Position numbers and translations under genes: made by a program. A model generated the notes under the pieces. The model did not search any database and had not been told where the DNA came from. It worked only from the letters and a program-made list of their open reading frames with translations. A stretch of 64,000 nt of DNA from a bacterium (GTDB taxonomy: Bacteria; UBP14; UBA6098; B30-G16). Positions 1 to 9,045 of the stretch are shown in pieces. The DNA is taken from positions 1 to 64,000 of the forward strand of contig JAUWMV010000008.1 of the NCBI GenBank assembly GCA_030613005.1. Reading direction: 5' to 3'. Within the stretch, counting starts at the first letter, position 1. Each line of letters opens with the position of its first letter.

Positions 1-314
1 AGGTCTTCGTATTCCCATGTAATTTTATACAAACCAAAAAATGAGACAATTGCACATTCACTGGTTACATCTTCCGCGGAGTCGCCATCGATTGTTACTT
101 TGACAGTTATGCTGGAGCTATCAACACCGCTCGCAAAAGTATCTGGATCCCAACAATCGACTATTATCCGTCCAGAATCGGGGTATAAGCAAGTTATCCG
201 CAATGGATATTCCAATCCAATAACTGGAGGACTGATATCCCTAATCTGAGGGCTTGCGATTCCAATGAAAAGTACGATAAAAACAAAACAAACAAACCAA
301 ATACTACATCTCAA
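1..314 (-). CDS. Exported protein, 3' end beyond the window
   Basis: This reading frame stays open to the left window edge, so only about 104 N-terminal residues are visible. It begins at a TTG preceded by a strong Shine-Dalgarno sequence (AGGGAGGT, plus-strand 321-328) with a 6-nt spacer; the nearby ATG in another frame stops immediately. The N-terminus has a hydrophobic signal segment (about residues 5-20, rich in F/V/I/L) ending near IASPQ. The following mature part (ISPPVIGLEYPLRITC..., ending in KITWEYED at the edge) resembles the start of a beta-rich extracellular protein. It has its own upstream promoter. Family is not recognised. Confidence 0.7.
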   Translation of the reverse strand, partial: MRCSIWFVCFVFIVLFIGIASPQIRDISPPVIGLEYPLRITCLYPDSGRIIVDCWDPDTFASGVDSSSITVKVTIDGDSAEDVTSECAIVSFFGLYKITWEYED

Positions 315-382
315 TCTTACACCTCCCTTTAAAATGTTTAAACGTCCTTTTTAACATCATTAACATAAAAGTATTTTATAAT

Positions 383-410
383 ATTATATACATTGTTAAA
401 TAAATTCCAA
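383..410 (-). promoter_or_regulatory. Candidate sigma70-type promoter for the left-edge exported gene
   Basis: On the minus strand TTGGAA (405-410) is followed after 16 nt by a perfect TATAAT (383-388). The predicted transcript start is about 60 nt before the TTG start at 314. Motif match only. Confidence 0.5.
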
Positions 411-566
411 GAACTTTTAACAATTTTAGCTAAAAAAAAAATTAATTCCTTTTGACGTAAATTGTATCTAAAAAATTACCAAAAATATTCATTCAATTCA
501 TAATGTCAAAATTCAATAAAAATAAATTCGCGTAATAGGTTTTGAAAAATACGATTTCTTTTCATG

Positions 567-794
567 TTAGAAATTTTTCTCTATGAGCAGAGTCCATATT
601 GTCTTGTTATATGCATATTTACCGTAGAATAGTTCGAGGATACCCACTTTAACGATCATATCTCCGTCGCACTGGAAATCGAAGGCTTTATCTTCTTTTT
701 CTAGGAATGAACCTAAGTTATATACTACACTGAATTCTGCCAGCAAATCCATATTCTCGCGTCGATTATGCTCAATTTCAAATTGAACAATCAC
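567..794 (-). CDS. Small hypothetical protein (doubtful)
   Basis: A 75-codon frame starting with GTG, 49 nt downstream of the end of the preceding exported-protein gene and on the same strand. The product is acidic at its N-terminal half (FEIEHNRRENMDLLAEF...) with no signal peptide or recognisable motif. No Shine-Dalgarno sequence precedes the GTG, nor the internal ATG at codon 15. It could be a short distal gene of the same transcript or a chance frame. No function can be proposed. Confidence 0.3.
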   Translation of the reverse strand: MIVQFEIEHNRRENMDLLAEFSVVYNLGSFLEKEDKAFDFQCDGDMIVKVGILELFYGKYAYNKTIWTLLIEKNF

Positions 795-843
795 AGAGAT
801 ATTTTACAAATAGACAGATAGGTCTTTTCCCTCTTACTCATTC

Positions 844-2376
844 CTATTTCACCAAAAACACCCTCCTAACAACCTTAACATTTTCGCCCGTCTTTGATAT
901 GATCGATTGCCCGTCTTTTATCACCGCAAAATACACGCCGCTTGTCAACATTTCCGCATAGATTTTTACACTACCATTGCCGGAAATTTCTCGCTTCATC
1001 ACAACACGCCCCATAATGTCAATTACCTCTAATAATCCATCCCCAGGCAACGAATAGAATATCTCATACGAGCCACCCGATAAAGTAACCACCTCGAGCG
1101 CCAAATTTCCCTTAGATTTACTCCTCGGTTCTGCAATTTCGGTAATCTCGAAGAAATATCGCTTGCACACAGGAACAGGCGGTGCTGGTATCCAGTTCTC
1201 GATATGATATGTGCTGTCCACATTTGGATCGTAGTAAATCCACGTGTCATAGCAGCTCATCGTGTCTGGATGCAAATGTGTCGGTTCGCCAAATGCAATA
1301 ACAGGCGCATTGGTAACATCTTGCAGGCAAATGTATACAAATCCCACATACGGCTCCGGCAGATGTACTGTCGCCGAATCGAGCGCAAGCCGTCGCCAAC
1401 CGATATGTTTACCCGGCGGTATCTCCCACGAAATACCCGGATCCCCGTAATAGAACGAATCGCAACCGCCATCCCATGATACTGTAAACCACGCAGATGT
1501 GGAGTCCATTGCAAGGTAGAAACGCTCCGGATTACACCTAGCATCTGGCCAACGTATACCATGTCTGAAATCACCGAAGCATGTAATATCAGCGTAGAAT
1601 TGTCGTGGATAAGAGAATACTGATATTTCAGGCCACTCGGTTTTATATTGTGTTCTTCCATAAGAACCACATCCTAGTGGGCCGTAAATTATGTTATACA
1701 GTTCATTTGGCAGAATCCAATCTGAACATTCATCTGAATCGTTACAGAACTTGCAAATGCTTATCGATGCTGGACCTACATATTTTGGATACTGTAATCC
1801 TGCTATCCTGATACTATTGCATCCAAACCATACCTCCCATCTAAAAGGTGAAACCTTCTCCATATGTATATTGCTGCTTGTATGTTTTTCAGCCCACCAA
1901 CGTCTCGATCCCTCAGTCATTGTATCTTCTAAGAGAGGATCGTCATAAACACAAGAGTCAAATGAGTAAGTTAGATTACCACCGAAAGTACTGAAGGGAT
2001 GTCGGATCAAATCACAATTATCCAAAACCACAACAACAGGACAAGGACAATCTAGAACCCCTCCTGTGTCACAAAATAACATACTATAAGGACGATGAAG
2101 CACAATCTCGAATGGTATATAGTGGATATCACCTCCCAATGAATCTATAATTGCAAATCTACAAATCTCAGAATCTGGGTGTATAGTCTGTGCTAAAAAC
2201 GGCATACTAACATACCACGCAGAATCTACCACTTCACCACATACTAAGTTTGTTTCGGGTAAAACGATGGAGTACTTAAAGACGCTATCTAAAGGCAATG
2301 GATACATAAATTGTGTTACCGGCTTAGCGAAAAGCAGTGCTGGAAATATGAGCAAGATTATTGTTAAGTGTTTCAT
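844..2376 (-). CDS. Secreted protein with C-terminal T9SS-like sorting domain
   Basis: The 510-residue product has a signal peptide (MKHLTIILLIFPALLFAKP). A long cysteine-containing beta-rich middle follows, with no recognised family. The last roughly 85 residues (LALEVVTLSGGSYEIFYSLP...VIDIMGRVV...LTSGVYFAVIKDGQ) have the pattern of the type IX secretion C-terminal sorting domain: a xxxDIxGRxV strand and an SGVYFxxI strand, ending in a basic, hydrophobic tail. The ATG overlaps the TGA of the upstream gene (ATGA), and its Shine-Dalgarno GGGAGGTA lies inside that gene, so the two are translationally coupled. Probably cell-surface or released; function unknown. Confidence 0.8.
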   Translation of the reverse strand: MKHLTIILLIFPALLFAKPVTQFMYPLPLDSVFKYSIVLPETNLVCGEVVDSAWYVSMPFLAQTIHPDSEICRFAIIDSLGGDIHYIPFEIVLHRPYSMLFCDTGGVLDCPCPVVVVLDNCDLIRHPFSTFGGNLTYSFDSCVYDDPLLEDTMTEGSRRWWAEKHTSSNIHMEKVSPFRWEVWFGCNSIRIAGLQYPKYVGPASISICKFCNDSDECSDWILPNELYNIIYGPLGCGSYGRTQYKTEWPEISVFSYPRQFYADITCFGDFRHGIRWPDARCNPERFYLAMDSTSAWFTVSWDGGCDSFYYGDPGISWEIPPGKHIGWRRLALDSATVHLPEPYVGFVYICLQDVTNAPVIAFGEPTHLHPDTMSCYDTWIYYDPNVDSTYHIENWIPAPPVPVCKRYFFEITEIAEPRSKSKGNLALEVVTLSGGSYEIFYSLPGDGLLEVIDIMGRVVMKREISGNGSVKIYAEMLTSGVYFAVIKDGQSIISKTGENVKVVRRVFLVK

Positions 2377-5105
2377 TTTATACCTCCCATCGATAGGGAA
2401 TCATCTATATTCTCACGGTTTTTCCAGTTTTTCTGTAAGAACAATTCTCTGTATAACTCAAAATGTGAATTTGAATGTTTCCAGATAGAATTATTTATTT
2501 TTATAATCTTTTCACCGGGTTTCCAATTAATATTTGAATTAGCTACCGAGTTATCCGATTTCCAATAAATGTCATTGGGATTGTTATCGGTCGAGTTTAC
2601 GTCAAACTCTTTTTTGTGAGAAGCCATACGAGTTTTGGTAAATCCGAAGTCGTTTTCCTCTGGCACAACAGGATGCAAACGTTCTGAAATACGGATGTTC
2701 CAAATTCTGGCAGGTGTAACTACTACAGAAAGAGTTTCACCAACTGCGATAAGATAGTCGCCTTTCATTTTATAGTCGTTGAAAATACAGTTGGTTAGAG
2801 GTAGTTGACTTATAGTATCTTCATCGATATCGATTACAAATATAGGAGAACCTTCCTTTGGTAAATCTTGCCAAGAACAGAAAACATAGGGATCATCATA
2901 GTATACTTCAAGAGGCATTTCCAAATCAGTAAGTTCATAGTAATGATCCCAATGCGATTGAAGACTATCGGGTCCAGGTGGAGGTTTATATTCATAAATC
3001 TTACCGCAATGTCTTGTTTCTATATCGTATTCGAAAAGTACATAATTTAATGCACCCAAGATTGGACGAAAACGATCTTTTGGAGATCCTATCGTTGCAT
3101 ATAGTTTTGTCCCTGCGAAATCGATAGCTCCGCCATAGGGAAAAGCAAAGTTATATCTGTAATACCCCATATTTCTATCAAAAAGTCCTGTTCGAACACT
3201 ATCTGCCCTGGTCACTATTTGTTGTGGTACAAATGCCACAACACCAGCTGGGGGTGGACCAGGATCGGATATATCAAAGAAGCCGATATGATTCGTAGTC
3301 TGCTGAATTCCCGCTCCAAGAGGTACTCTATCTGTATAAGGAAAACTTCGCCATGATACCCAGGCTGTGTCTCCGTTTACTTCAACTTCACCAAAATCAG
3401 TACCATAGAAGGAATAATCGTTCCAAGGTTCATATTGCATTATGTTGGAACTTCTCCAAACTGGAGCTCCAGGTGTGCTAATATCAAACGCATCCAAGTA
3501 TCCCCATGCACCTGGTCCTCCTCCTGGATCTTCTTCAATTGTAAACGTGAAGGCATAATCTCCTAGTACTTCAACCTCACCTGTTAAGACATCGTGACCT
3601 ACTGGTGTTGATGTTCCCGAAACCGAAAGTATATGAGTTGCTCTAACATGTTCTATTTCCCAGAAAGTCTGACCTGTAGCCCCTGGATCGTTCGAGGTCA
3701 AGTATATATAATCAATTAGACCGCCTGTAACCACATCGATTCCAAAATATATATGATCTGGATCGAAATAATCTGCGTAATCAGGTGGAATTGGTGGGGC
3801 TGTAACAAAATACCTTGTATTTGCTGGATCGGAAACATCAAAAATTAACATGCCACAGGAATCGACCACATAGGCAATGTCTGCTCTTATCTCGATCTGG
3901 CTAGGTTCGGTTCTATTGACAGCTCTGTGTGCATAAAGAAGACTAGAATGAATCATTGTTGTAAAAAGATTCTCTCTTAATACTGCAAGTCGAATTGCTC
4001 GAATCATTCCATAGCTTTTCTCACCGTCGTCGTATCTTCCTACAGCATAAATGAACGATTCGCTGACCTTGCGAACTCTCGTTAACGCTTCGTTTGCCCA
4101 ATTGTGACTGCATAGATAGGTTACTGTGTCTGCAAACATTCCGTCGAATGCGCTTATCGTGCTAAATAATCCGTTCTCAGAATCGTTGTATCCGACAATA
4201 TAACCGAAATTTCCTGTGCATGCGATTCCGCGTGGTTTATAGTCTATACCGGCAGCTTCTTGAATTAATGAATTATAATTGTTGCTCGACCTGTCCCATC
4301 TTCCTATTCCGAACTTGTTATTAGAAATTTTCGCAGCTACAAACAAATCGCCGTCGAGATAAATATCCTGAATCCATTCGGATCGAAGTAGAATTTTGGG
4401 GTCGGATATGCTGCTTGACGATTCCAAATTAAGACGCGCAAAATGCCTGTTTTCGCAGGAAACATACATAACTCTTCCGCTGACAATAAAATCGATAGCA
4501 CCTACTAAGTCCTTGTGAAATTTTCGCAGAACTGGTTCAAGTAAATTTGCGGGGTCGGTAATATCTATCGAATAGATGAAACCGTGGCGGTCGGTTACAT
4601 ATGCAGTTTTTCCTTCGATCTCTATAGCAGTGAAATCATGGTCTCCGTTCTTATCAATATATTCGCTTACTTGGTAAGGATTCTCTCGATCCGAAATATT
4701 CAACACCTTCAAAATACCTACATTGCTGGATTCGTTTTCGTACATTCCAACGATATAGGCAAGGTTACCTCGGATTTCGACATCGTTGTAAGTGATTTTT
4801 CGATTCTTTGTTGGTGGTTGATATTGGCATGCACATCGAGGATGAATCGGATCTTCAACATCGAAGACTACAAAATAGTCCTCACCCACAGCATAGATAT
4901 ACTTTCCTCCTGGGATATCCAGCGATGTCAAAACATCCGTCCGATCCGCAATAGATCGCTCGCCTTCGAACTCCATGTGGGACTTGCCGAAGGCATCTAC
5001 ATACTCTCTTGTTTTGGTATCCGCATTGTTAGGCAGAGAGAATGCAACCGTAACTAACATAAGCCCAACGAAAACAGACGCCAAAAACAACTTGTTACAA
5101 CGCAT
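2373..5105 (-). CDS. Exported LVIVD-repeat beta-propeller-like protein
   Basis: This 910-residue exported protein starts at the ATG at 5105, chosen because AGGAGG precedes it and a signal peptide (MRCNKLFLASVFVGLML...AFS) follows at once; an in-frame start 26 codons upstream lacks an SD and would bury the signal. Several repeats read G-N/K-x-AYI/V-V/T-D/G followed by DISDPxN, for example IADIAYVVDSCGMLIFDVSD, the hallmark of LVIVD repeats, which form beta-propeller-like surface proteins. The C-terminal tail is polar and Asn/Lys/Ser-rich with no sorting domain. It is first gene of a two-gene operon behind a consensus promoter. Substrate or partner unknown. Confidence 0.8.
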   Translation of the reverse strand: MRCNKLFLASVFVGLMLVTVAFSLPNNADTKTREYVDAFGKSHMEFEGERSIADRTDVLTSLDIPGGKYIYAVGEDYFVVFDVEDPIHPRCACQYQPPTKNRKITYNDVEIRGNLAYIVGMYENESSNVGILKVLNISDRENPYQVSEYIDKNGDHDFTAIEIEGKTAYVTDRHGFIYSIDITDPANLLEPVLRKFHKDLVGAIDFIVSGRVMYVSCENRHFARLNLESSSSISDPKILLRSEWIQDIYLDGDLFVAAKISNNKFGIGRWDRSSNNYNSLIQEAAGIDYKPRGIACTGNFGYIVGYNDSENGLFSTISAFDGMFADTVTYLCSHNWANEALTRVRKVSESFIYAVGRYDDGEKSYGMIRAIRLAVLRENLFTTMIHSSLLYAHRAVNRTEPSQIEIRADIAYVVDSCGMLIFDVSDPANTRYFVTAPPIPPDYADYFDPDHIYFGIDVVTGGLIDYIYLTSNDPGATGQTFWEIEHVRATHILSVSGTSTPVGHDVLTGEVEVLGDYAFTFTIEEDPGGGPGAWGYLDAFDISTPGAPVWRSSNIMQYEPWNDYSFYGTDFGEVEVNGDTAWVSWRSFPYTDRVPLGAGIQQTTNHIGFFDISDPGPPPAGVVAFVPQQIVTRADSVRTGLFDRNMGYYRYNFAFPYGGAIDFAGTKLYATIGSPKDRFRPILGALNYVLFEYDIETRHCGKIYEYKPPPGPDSLQSHWDHYYELTDLEMPLEVYYDDPYVFCSWQDLPKEGSPIFVIDIDEDTISQLPLTNCIFNDYKMKGDYLIAVGETLSVVVTPARIWNIRISERLHPVVPEENDFGFTKTRMASHKKEFDVNSTDNNPNDIYWKSDNSVANSNINWKPGEKIIKINNSIWKHSNSHFELYRELFLQKNWKNRENIDDSLSMGGIK

Positions 5106-5222
5106 AAAAAACCTCCTGTAAAAATGTGAAAATGATTTCCTGAATTTTCTGGGAACTTTATTATAAGACTTGTCCAAACTCATACAATCACCAACTTAAC
5201 TCGGAAAGATCTACTCTTAATA

Positions 5223-5251
5223 ATTATATGAATTATAGAAATGGTTGTCAA
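5223..5251 (-). promoter_or_regulatory. Consensus sigma70-type promoter of the LVIVD operon
   Basis: On the minus strand TTGACA (5246-5251), a 17-nt spacer and TATAAT (5223-5228) give a perfect consensus match. Transcription would start near 5215, leaving a leader of about 110 nt before the ATG at 5105. Confidence 0.75.
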
Positions 5252-5367
5252 GCCTAAAAAACAAATCCTCAAATATGTTTAACAAGTTCTTTTTCTTGGG
5301 AGGAAGGATTTAGCATGAGAGGATAAAACGGGTCGCCCTTTATAGATGGAAGCAAGGAATCATGCTA

Positions 5368-6555
5368 TTATATTATAATTCCCATTTCCTTGTGCTTTAG
5401 ATATATTTTTTCCACTAGTTTATCCAATGCCTGATAGTCCTTTTCCTTAGGCAATCCCTTAACTAAAACCGGCTCAAGAATCTCAACCTTAAGGTTCTTC
5501 ATTAAATCTACAAGTATATCAACAGTTTTTCCACCCCAACCGTATGAACCTATAATTGTAGCGAATTTTGTTTTTGGACGAAGTGCGTTGGTTAATATGG
5601 CTGCATAAGCCGCTGAGGGATGAGGTCCCGTTAGTATTGTTGGAGTTGCCAATACAATTGTCGCTGCATCGACTAAAGCCATAGCGAGCTCACCGATATC
5701 TGCTACAGTTAGATTAAAAGGCTTTACAGTTATACCTCGTTCTATTAGTGAATCGATAAGAAAATCAACCATATATCTTGTGCTATCGTGCATAGACACA
5801 TATGGCAGAACTACTTCATTTTTTACATCGTCGGATGTCCAATCTTTATAGGCATTGATAATGAACTTGGGATTGCTATAAATCGGTCCATGGCTTGGTG
5901 CAATTATTTCCGGCTTCAGTTCCTCAACTTTCGCTATGTTCTTAGATACAGTCTTTCGAAAAGGCATCATTATCTCAGCATAATAACGCTTAGCATCATT
6001 GTAAACATTACGATCATCGGCAGAATAGAGATCGCTTGTGGCTTTATGCGAACCAAAAAAGTCACATGGGAATAATATTCTATCCTCGATAAGGAATGTT
6101 GCCATCGTTTCAGGCCAATGAACCCATGGAACCATAATAAACTGTAAAGTTCTATCGCCTAATGAAATTGTGTCATTATCTTCTACAATATGGAATTTAC
6201 TTTCTTCAACATCTAAATGATCGATCAGTAGTTCCATGCATTTTTTATTTGAAATAACCTTACACTCAGGAAAGCTTTCAAGGATCAAATCAACCGAACC
6301 GGAATGATCCTGTTCCGCGTGGTTAACCACAAGATAGTTTAACTTTTCTACTTGAAGTCTTTCAAGATTATTGAGCAGCTCACTCGACAGCGTTGGGTCA
6401 ACGGTATCGATTAGCACATTTTTCTCACTACCTAAAATTAAATAAGAATTGTAGCTTGTGCCATCTGGTAATGGGATAAGTTCATCGAACAATGTCCTGT
6501 CCCAGTCGATTGCACCAACAGAAAACACTCGATCTTTAATTTCTCTTAATGGCAT
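5368..6555 (-). CDS. fprA: Flavodiiron protein (A-type flavoprotein, O2/NO reductase)
   Basis: A 395-residue soluble enzyme that reduces O2 to water (or NO to N2O) with electrons from rubredoxin. The N-terminal metallo-beta-lactamase-like domain keeps the diiron ligands: H79-x-E81-x-D83-H84 (NHAEQDHSG), H147 (VHWPETM), D166 (CDFFGSH) and H223 (PSHGPIY). The flavodoxin domain (about 250-390) starts with YVSMHDSTRYM in place of the usual SMxGST phosphate loop and contains GSYGWGGKTVD. Length is typical of the basic two-domain FprA. It follows the Hrb-type rubredoxin gene, its natural electron donor, on the same strand after 137 nt. SD GGAGAA precedes the ATG. Confidence 0.95.
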   Translation of the reverse strand: MPLREIKDRVFSVGAIDWDRTLFDELIPLPDGTSYNSYLILGSEKNVLIDTVDPTLSSELLNNLERLQVEKLNYLVVNHAEQDHSGSVDLILESFPECKVISNKKCMELLIDHLDVEESKFHIVEDNDTISLGDRTLQFIMVPWVHWPETMATFLIEDRILFPCDFFGSHKATSDLYSADDRNVYNDAKRYYAEIMMPFRKTVSKNIAKVEELKPEIIAPSHGPIYSNPKFIINAYKDWTSDDVKNEVVLPYVSMHDSTRYMVDFLIDSLIERGITVKPFNLTVADIGELAMALVDAATIVLATPTILTGPHPSAAYAAILTNALRPKTKFATIIGSYGWGGKTVDILVDLMKNLKVEILEPVLVKGLPKEKDYQALDKLVEKIYLKHKEMGIII

Positions 6556-6626
6556 AATATTTCTCCATTTTTCTAAGTTTTAATAAATGTTATATTCATT
6601 TATCAATATTAGACATTAAAAAACGT

Positions 6627-6647
6627 TTGAATTATATAATTGTTCAA
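6627..6647. promoter_or_regulatory. Imperfect inverted repeat upstream of fprA
   Basis: The 21-nt stretch TTGAA-N11-TTCAA is symmetric at its ends (7 of 10 base pairs) and contains a TATAAT-like box on the minus strand. It lies 72 nt upstream of the fprA start, in the only sizeable gap of the operon, so it may mark a second promoter or operator. AT-rich background makes chance likely. Confidence 0.25.
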
Positions 6648-6692
6648 AATTTATAGTCGAACCAGATGTATCATAATTTCATTAAAATTCTA

Positions 6693-7394
6693 TCAATGAA
6701 ATAGCGAAAATTCCTCTTTCCCAGCACCACATACCGGGCAAACCCAATCATCAGGAAGGTCCTCAAATAGAGTTCCCGCAGGAATACCCGATTCCTCGTC
6801 GCCCACTGCTGGATCGTAAATATATCCACACACATTACATTCATACTTTTTCAAATTCACTTCCTTTCTTGGTTGCTCTTTCAATGTTTGCTCAGCAATA
6901 TAAGTGGGAGCATTCTTCGGGGATTTGCCTCCTTTAACCAAATGATAGTATGAATAAGTCATAACATCATCTTCATTAAGAATTTCCGCGTCAACAACCT
7001 CGCCGAAGAAAATTGTATGTGTATGGATGTCTATTTTGTCAATAACTTTTGCTTCAATAAATGCCAAAGCATGATTCAAAACAATGGGTACACCAGTTTG
7101 CCCAATTTTATAGTCAATTCCTTCAAATTTATCAATATTTCTCCCACTCTTGAATCCGAACTTACCTATTAGTTTCATATCGCAATCAATATCCATAACA
7201 GACACAGTAAAAACTCCACTTTGCAAAATATATTCATGTGTAAGGTTATCTCTATTAACAGCTATAGCAATAGTACGTGGCTCTGCTGTAACTTGGATTA
7301 CAGCATTAGCAATCTGTCCGTTATAGCTATCATCCTTTTTTGAACAGATAATATACATGCCATACGTAATCTTGTGAAGTGTTCTTGGATTCAT
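6693..7394 (-). CDS. hrb: High-molecular-weight rubredoxin (flavin reductase-rubredoxin fusion)
   Basis: A 233-residue fusion. Residues about 1-160 form a flavin reductase-like FMN-binding split-barrel ([16 protein letters not shown]..., [16 protein letters not shown]). Residues about 182-233 form a rubredoxin with two CxxC iron knuckles ([12 protein letters not shown] and [13 protein letters not shown]). In Moorella-type anaerobes Hrb takes electrons from NAD(P)H and passes them to FprA; the gene order here (hrb then fprA) fits that role. Its ATG overlaps the TGA of the upstream permease gene (ATGA), indicating translational coupling. Cytoplasmic oxygen-defence redox shuttle. Confidence 0.92.
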   Translation of the reverse strand: MNPRTLHKITYGMYIICSKKDDSYNGQIANAVIQVTAEPRTIAIAVNRDNLTHEYILQSGVFTVSVMDIDCDMKLIGKFGFKSGRNIDKFEGIDYKIGQTGVPIVLNHALAFIEAKVIDKIDIHTHTIFFGEVVDAEILNEDDVMTYSYYHLVKGGKSPKNAPTYIAEQTLKEQPRKEVNLKKYECNVCGYIYDPAVGDEESGIPAGTLFEDLPDDWVCPVCGAGKEEFSLFH

Positions 7395-8641
7395 TTATTA
7401 TCCTCCTTTATGTTATAACCTGCGTTTTTGATAGCCATAATAATTTGCTTAGTTGATACATCACCTTCAACCTCTACTAATTTCTTAGGAATATTTATAT
7501 TAACAGATAGCACACCATCAATATTTTTAAGCGAGTTTTCAATTTTAGTTGCACAATGTTTGCAACTTATATCTGGAACTTGGAATATTTTACCCATACC
7601 TTTAATTCTCCTTAGTTTAAATATCGATATAAATGCTCTAATTAATAACGCGATCAAAATAATTCCTGCAAGTGTCTTTATCCACATAGGAAGATGAAAT
7701 CCTTCACGCATACTGACCAATATCTCTGAAACTGATATATGCAGTACATAGTCGAATAGAATTCCGAATATAAGTGCCGTTGTTATAATCGAAATTAGAT
7801 AAACTATCAACGATTTTACACCCAACTTTCCACCAACAAAAGACAGTGTGGCAGTGTTTGTAGCTGGACCAACAATAAGAAAGACTAAAGCCGCACCTGG
7901 TGCCATGCCCTTAAGCACTAACGATGCTGCAATAGGAATCGAGCCAGTGGCACATACATACATCGGTGTGCCTATTAGCAGCATTACTATGTAAGCTATG
8001 TATGGAATGCCAAGATAACTTCCAACAAATGCTTCAGGAATGAGAAATGTTATTAGACCGCCCAAAATAAGACCAATAAAAAGCCATTTACCGGTATCCT
8101 CAACGAGATCGAAAAAAGCATAAGTAAAAACTCTCCTAATTTTCTCCCAAAGAGTGTGTGTATGCGGTTGACTTATATCACAAATATTGCACGAAAATTT
8201 TTCATCTTCAAGTTTCGATCTTGATTTTGTGCTAATAATATTTGAAAAAACACCGACAAAAATTCCCGAAGTGAACGCTGCAATGGGTCTAACTATTGCA
8301 AAAATAGGTCCTAAAAGTGAGTAAGTTGCAAAAAATGAGTCCACACCTGAGGTTGGTGTTGAAACGAGAAAAGATAAAGTAGAACCATCTGAGGCGTTTT
8401 GTTTTTTAAGATGTGCTGCAAGAGGTATAACACCGCATGAACACACCGGTAAAGGAACTCCTAATAGTGCAGCTCTAACGACTGACCCAAAATTAGGTTT
8501 GGAAAGATATTTATAAATTTTCCTTTGTGGAATTAAAATATGCAACAATCCAGCCATTACGAATCCAAATAGAAGATATGGTGCCATTTCAATTATCAGT
8601 TTCCATACCTCTATTACGAACCCCTCTAAAAAAAGCACCAC
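7391..8641 (-). CDS. SO_0444-type Cu/Zn efflux permease with C-terminal HMA domain
   Basis: A polytopic permease of the UPF0718/DUF318 family (about 416 residues). Hallmarks are [14 protein letters not shown] in the first half and its internal-repeat counterpart [12 protein letters not shown]...[12 protein letters not shown] in the second. The C-terminal about 70 residues are a heavy-metal-associated domain with the CxxC motif [12 protein letters not shown] cytoplasmic His/Cys-rich loop ([17 protein letters not shown]) may bind metal. Family members are linked to copper/zinc or arsenic export. The GTG at 8641 is chosen because GAGGTG lies 6 nt upstream; a GTG three codons earlier is too close to that SD. 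First gene of the permease-hrb-fprA operon. Substrate not proven. Confidence 0.85.
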   Translation of the reverse strand: MVLFLEGFVIEVWKLIIEMAPYLLFGFVMAGLLHILIPQRKIYKYLSKPNFGSVVRAALLGVPLPVCSCGVIPLAAHLKKQNASDGSTLSFLVSTPTSGVDSFFATYSLLGPIFAIVRPIAAFTSGIFVGVFSNIISTKSRSKLEDEKFSCNICDISQPHTHTLWEKIRRVFTYAFFDLVEDTGKWLFIGLILGGLITFLIPEAFVGSYLGIPYIAYIVMLLIGTPMYVCATGSIPIAASLVLKGMAPGAALVFLIVGPATNTATLSFVGGKLGVKSLIVYLISIITTALIFGILFDYVLHISVSEILVSMREGFHLPMWIKTLAGIILIALLIRAFISIFKLRRIKGMGKIFQVPDISCKHCATKIENSLKNIDGVLSVNINIPKKLVEVEGDVSTKQIIMAIKNAGYNIKEDNK

Positions 8642-8698
8642 CGTAAACACCTCATTATTAATATTGTAAAATTTGTTGTAACAATCTTTTAGAATCTT

Positions 8699-8726
8699 AA
8701 TTTAGAATTATTCTAATATTTGTCAA
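8699..8726 (-). promoter_or_regulatory. Promoter of the permease-hrb-fprA operon
   Basis: Minus-strand TTGACA (8721-8726), a 16-nt spacer and TAAATT (8699-8704). Predicted start near 8692, about 50 nt upstream of the GTG. The spacer is almost filled by a perfect inverted repeat listed separately. Confidence 0.65.
8702..8716. promoter_or_regulatory. Fur/PerR-type 7-1-7 operator box
   Basis: TTAGAAT-T-ATTCTAA is a perfect 7-1-7 inverted repeat. The PerR box of Bacillus subtilis is TTATAATNATTATAA; this site differs only at one symmetric pair of positions, and Fur and Zur boxes share the 7-1-7 layout. It sits between the -35 and -10 elements and overlaps the -10, where a repressor would block transcription. 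A peroxide- or metal-responsive Fur-family regulator is inferred; none is encoded in the window. Confidence 0.6.
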
Positions 8727-8981
8727 GGGTAAAAAAAAATTGTAATAATTTCAATGTTAGTTATGTGTAACTCCCTACTTTTGCACATCAAAACTTGAAA
8801 TTCTATGGCATACAATTTAATACACAGAACCAGTTAGCTATGAAGAGATAATTGATCTTTTTGAAAAGTATAGTAGGATAGTATAATTTAAAGATATTAA
8901 TATATAGATGGTTTTTCGAGACTATCGAAAGTTTTCAAATCTAGAATTTATGAAAATATGCGATATATACTCTCGATAACC
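8727..8981. other. Non-coding part of a divergent intergenic region
   Basis: Between the divergent permease promoter and the promoter-like sequence of the M42 peptidase. No open frame with a Shine-Dalgarno sequence, RNA fold or repeat was recognised. Confidence 0.5.
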
Positions 8982-9014
8982 TTGACATAAACGTTAATAC
9001 GATTAACTTATAAT
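8982..9014 (+). promoter_or_regulatory. Candidate promoter and operator of the M42 peptidase gene
   Basis: TTGACA (8982-8987) and TATAAT (9009-9014) are perfect hexamers but 21 nt apart, which is long. Between them lies a perfect inverted repeat, GTTAAT-ACG-ATTAAC (8993-9007). A long spacer with a central palindrome suggests dependence on a regulator, such as a spacer-distorting activator, or alternatively a repressor site; this is an inference. Confidence 0.4.
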
Positions 9015-9045
9015 ATTATCACTGAATTTTATTAAGGGAGGAAAA

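Noticed and set aside
4584-5057. 157-codon open frame antisense to the LVIVD gene
   Set aside because: Shadow of the coding strand; no SD and no recognisable motif.
5106-5183. 26-codon N-terminal extension of the LVIVD protein
   Set aside because: The extension is strongly basic, precedes the signal peptide and has no SD, while AGGAGG precedes the ATG at 5105.
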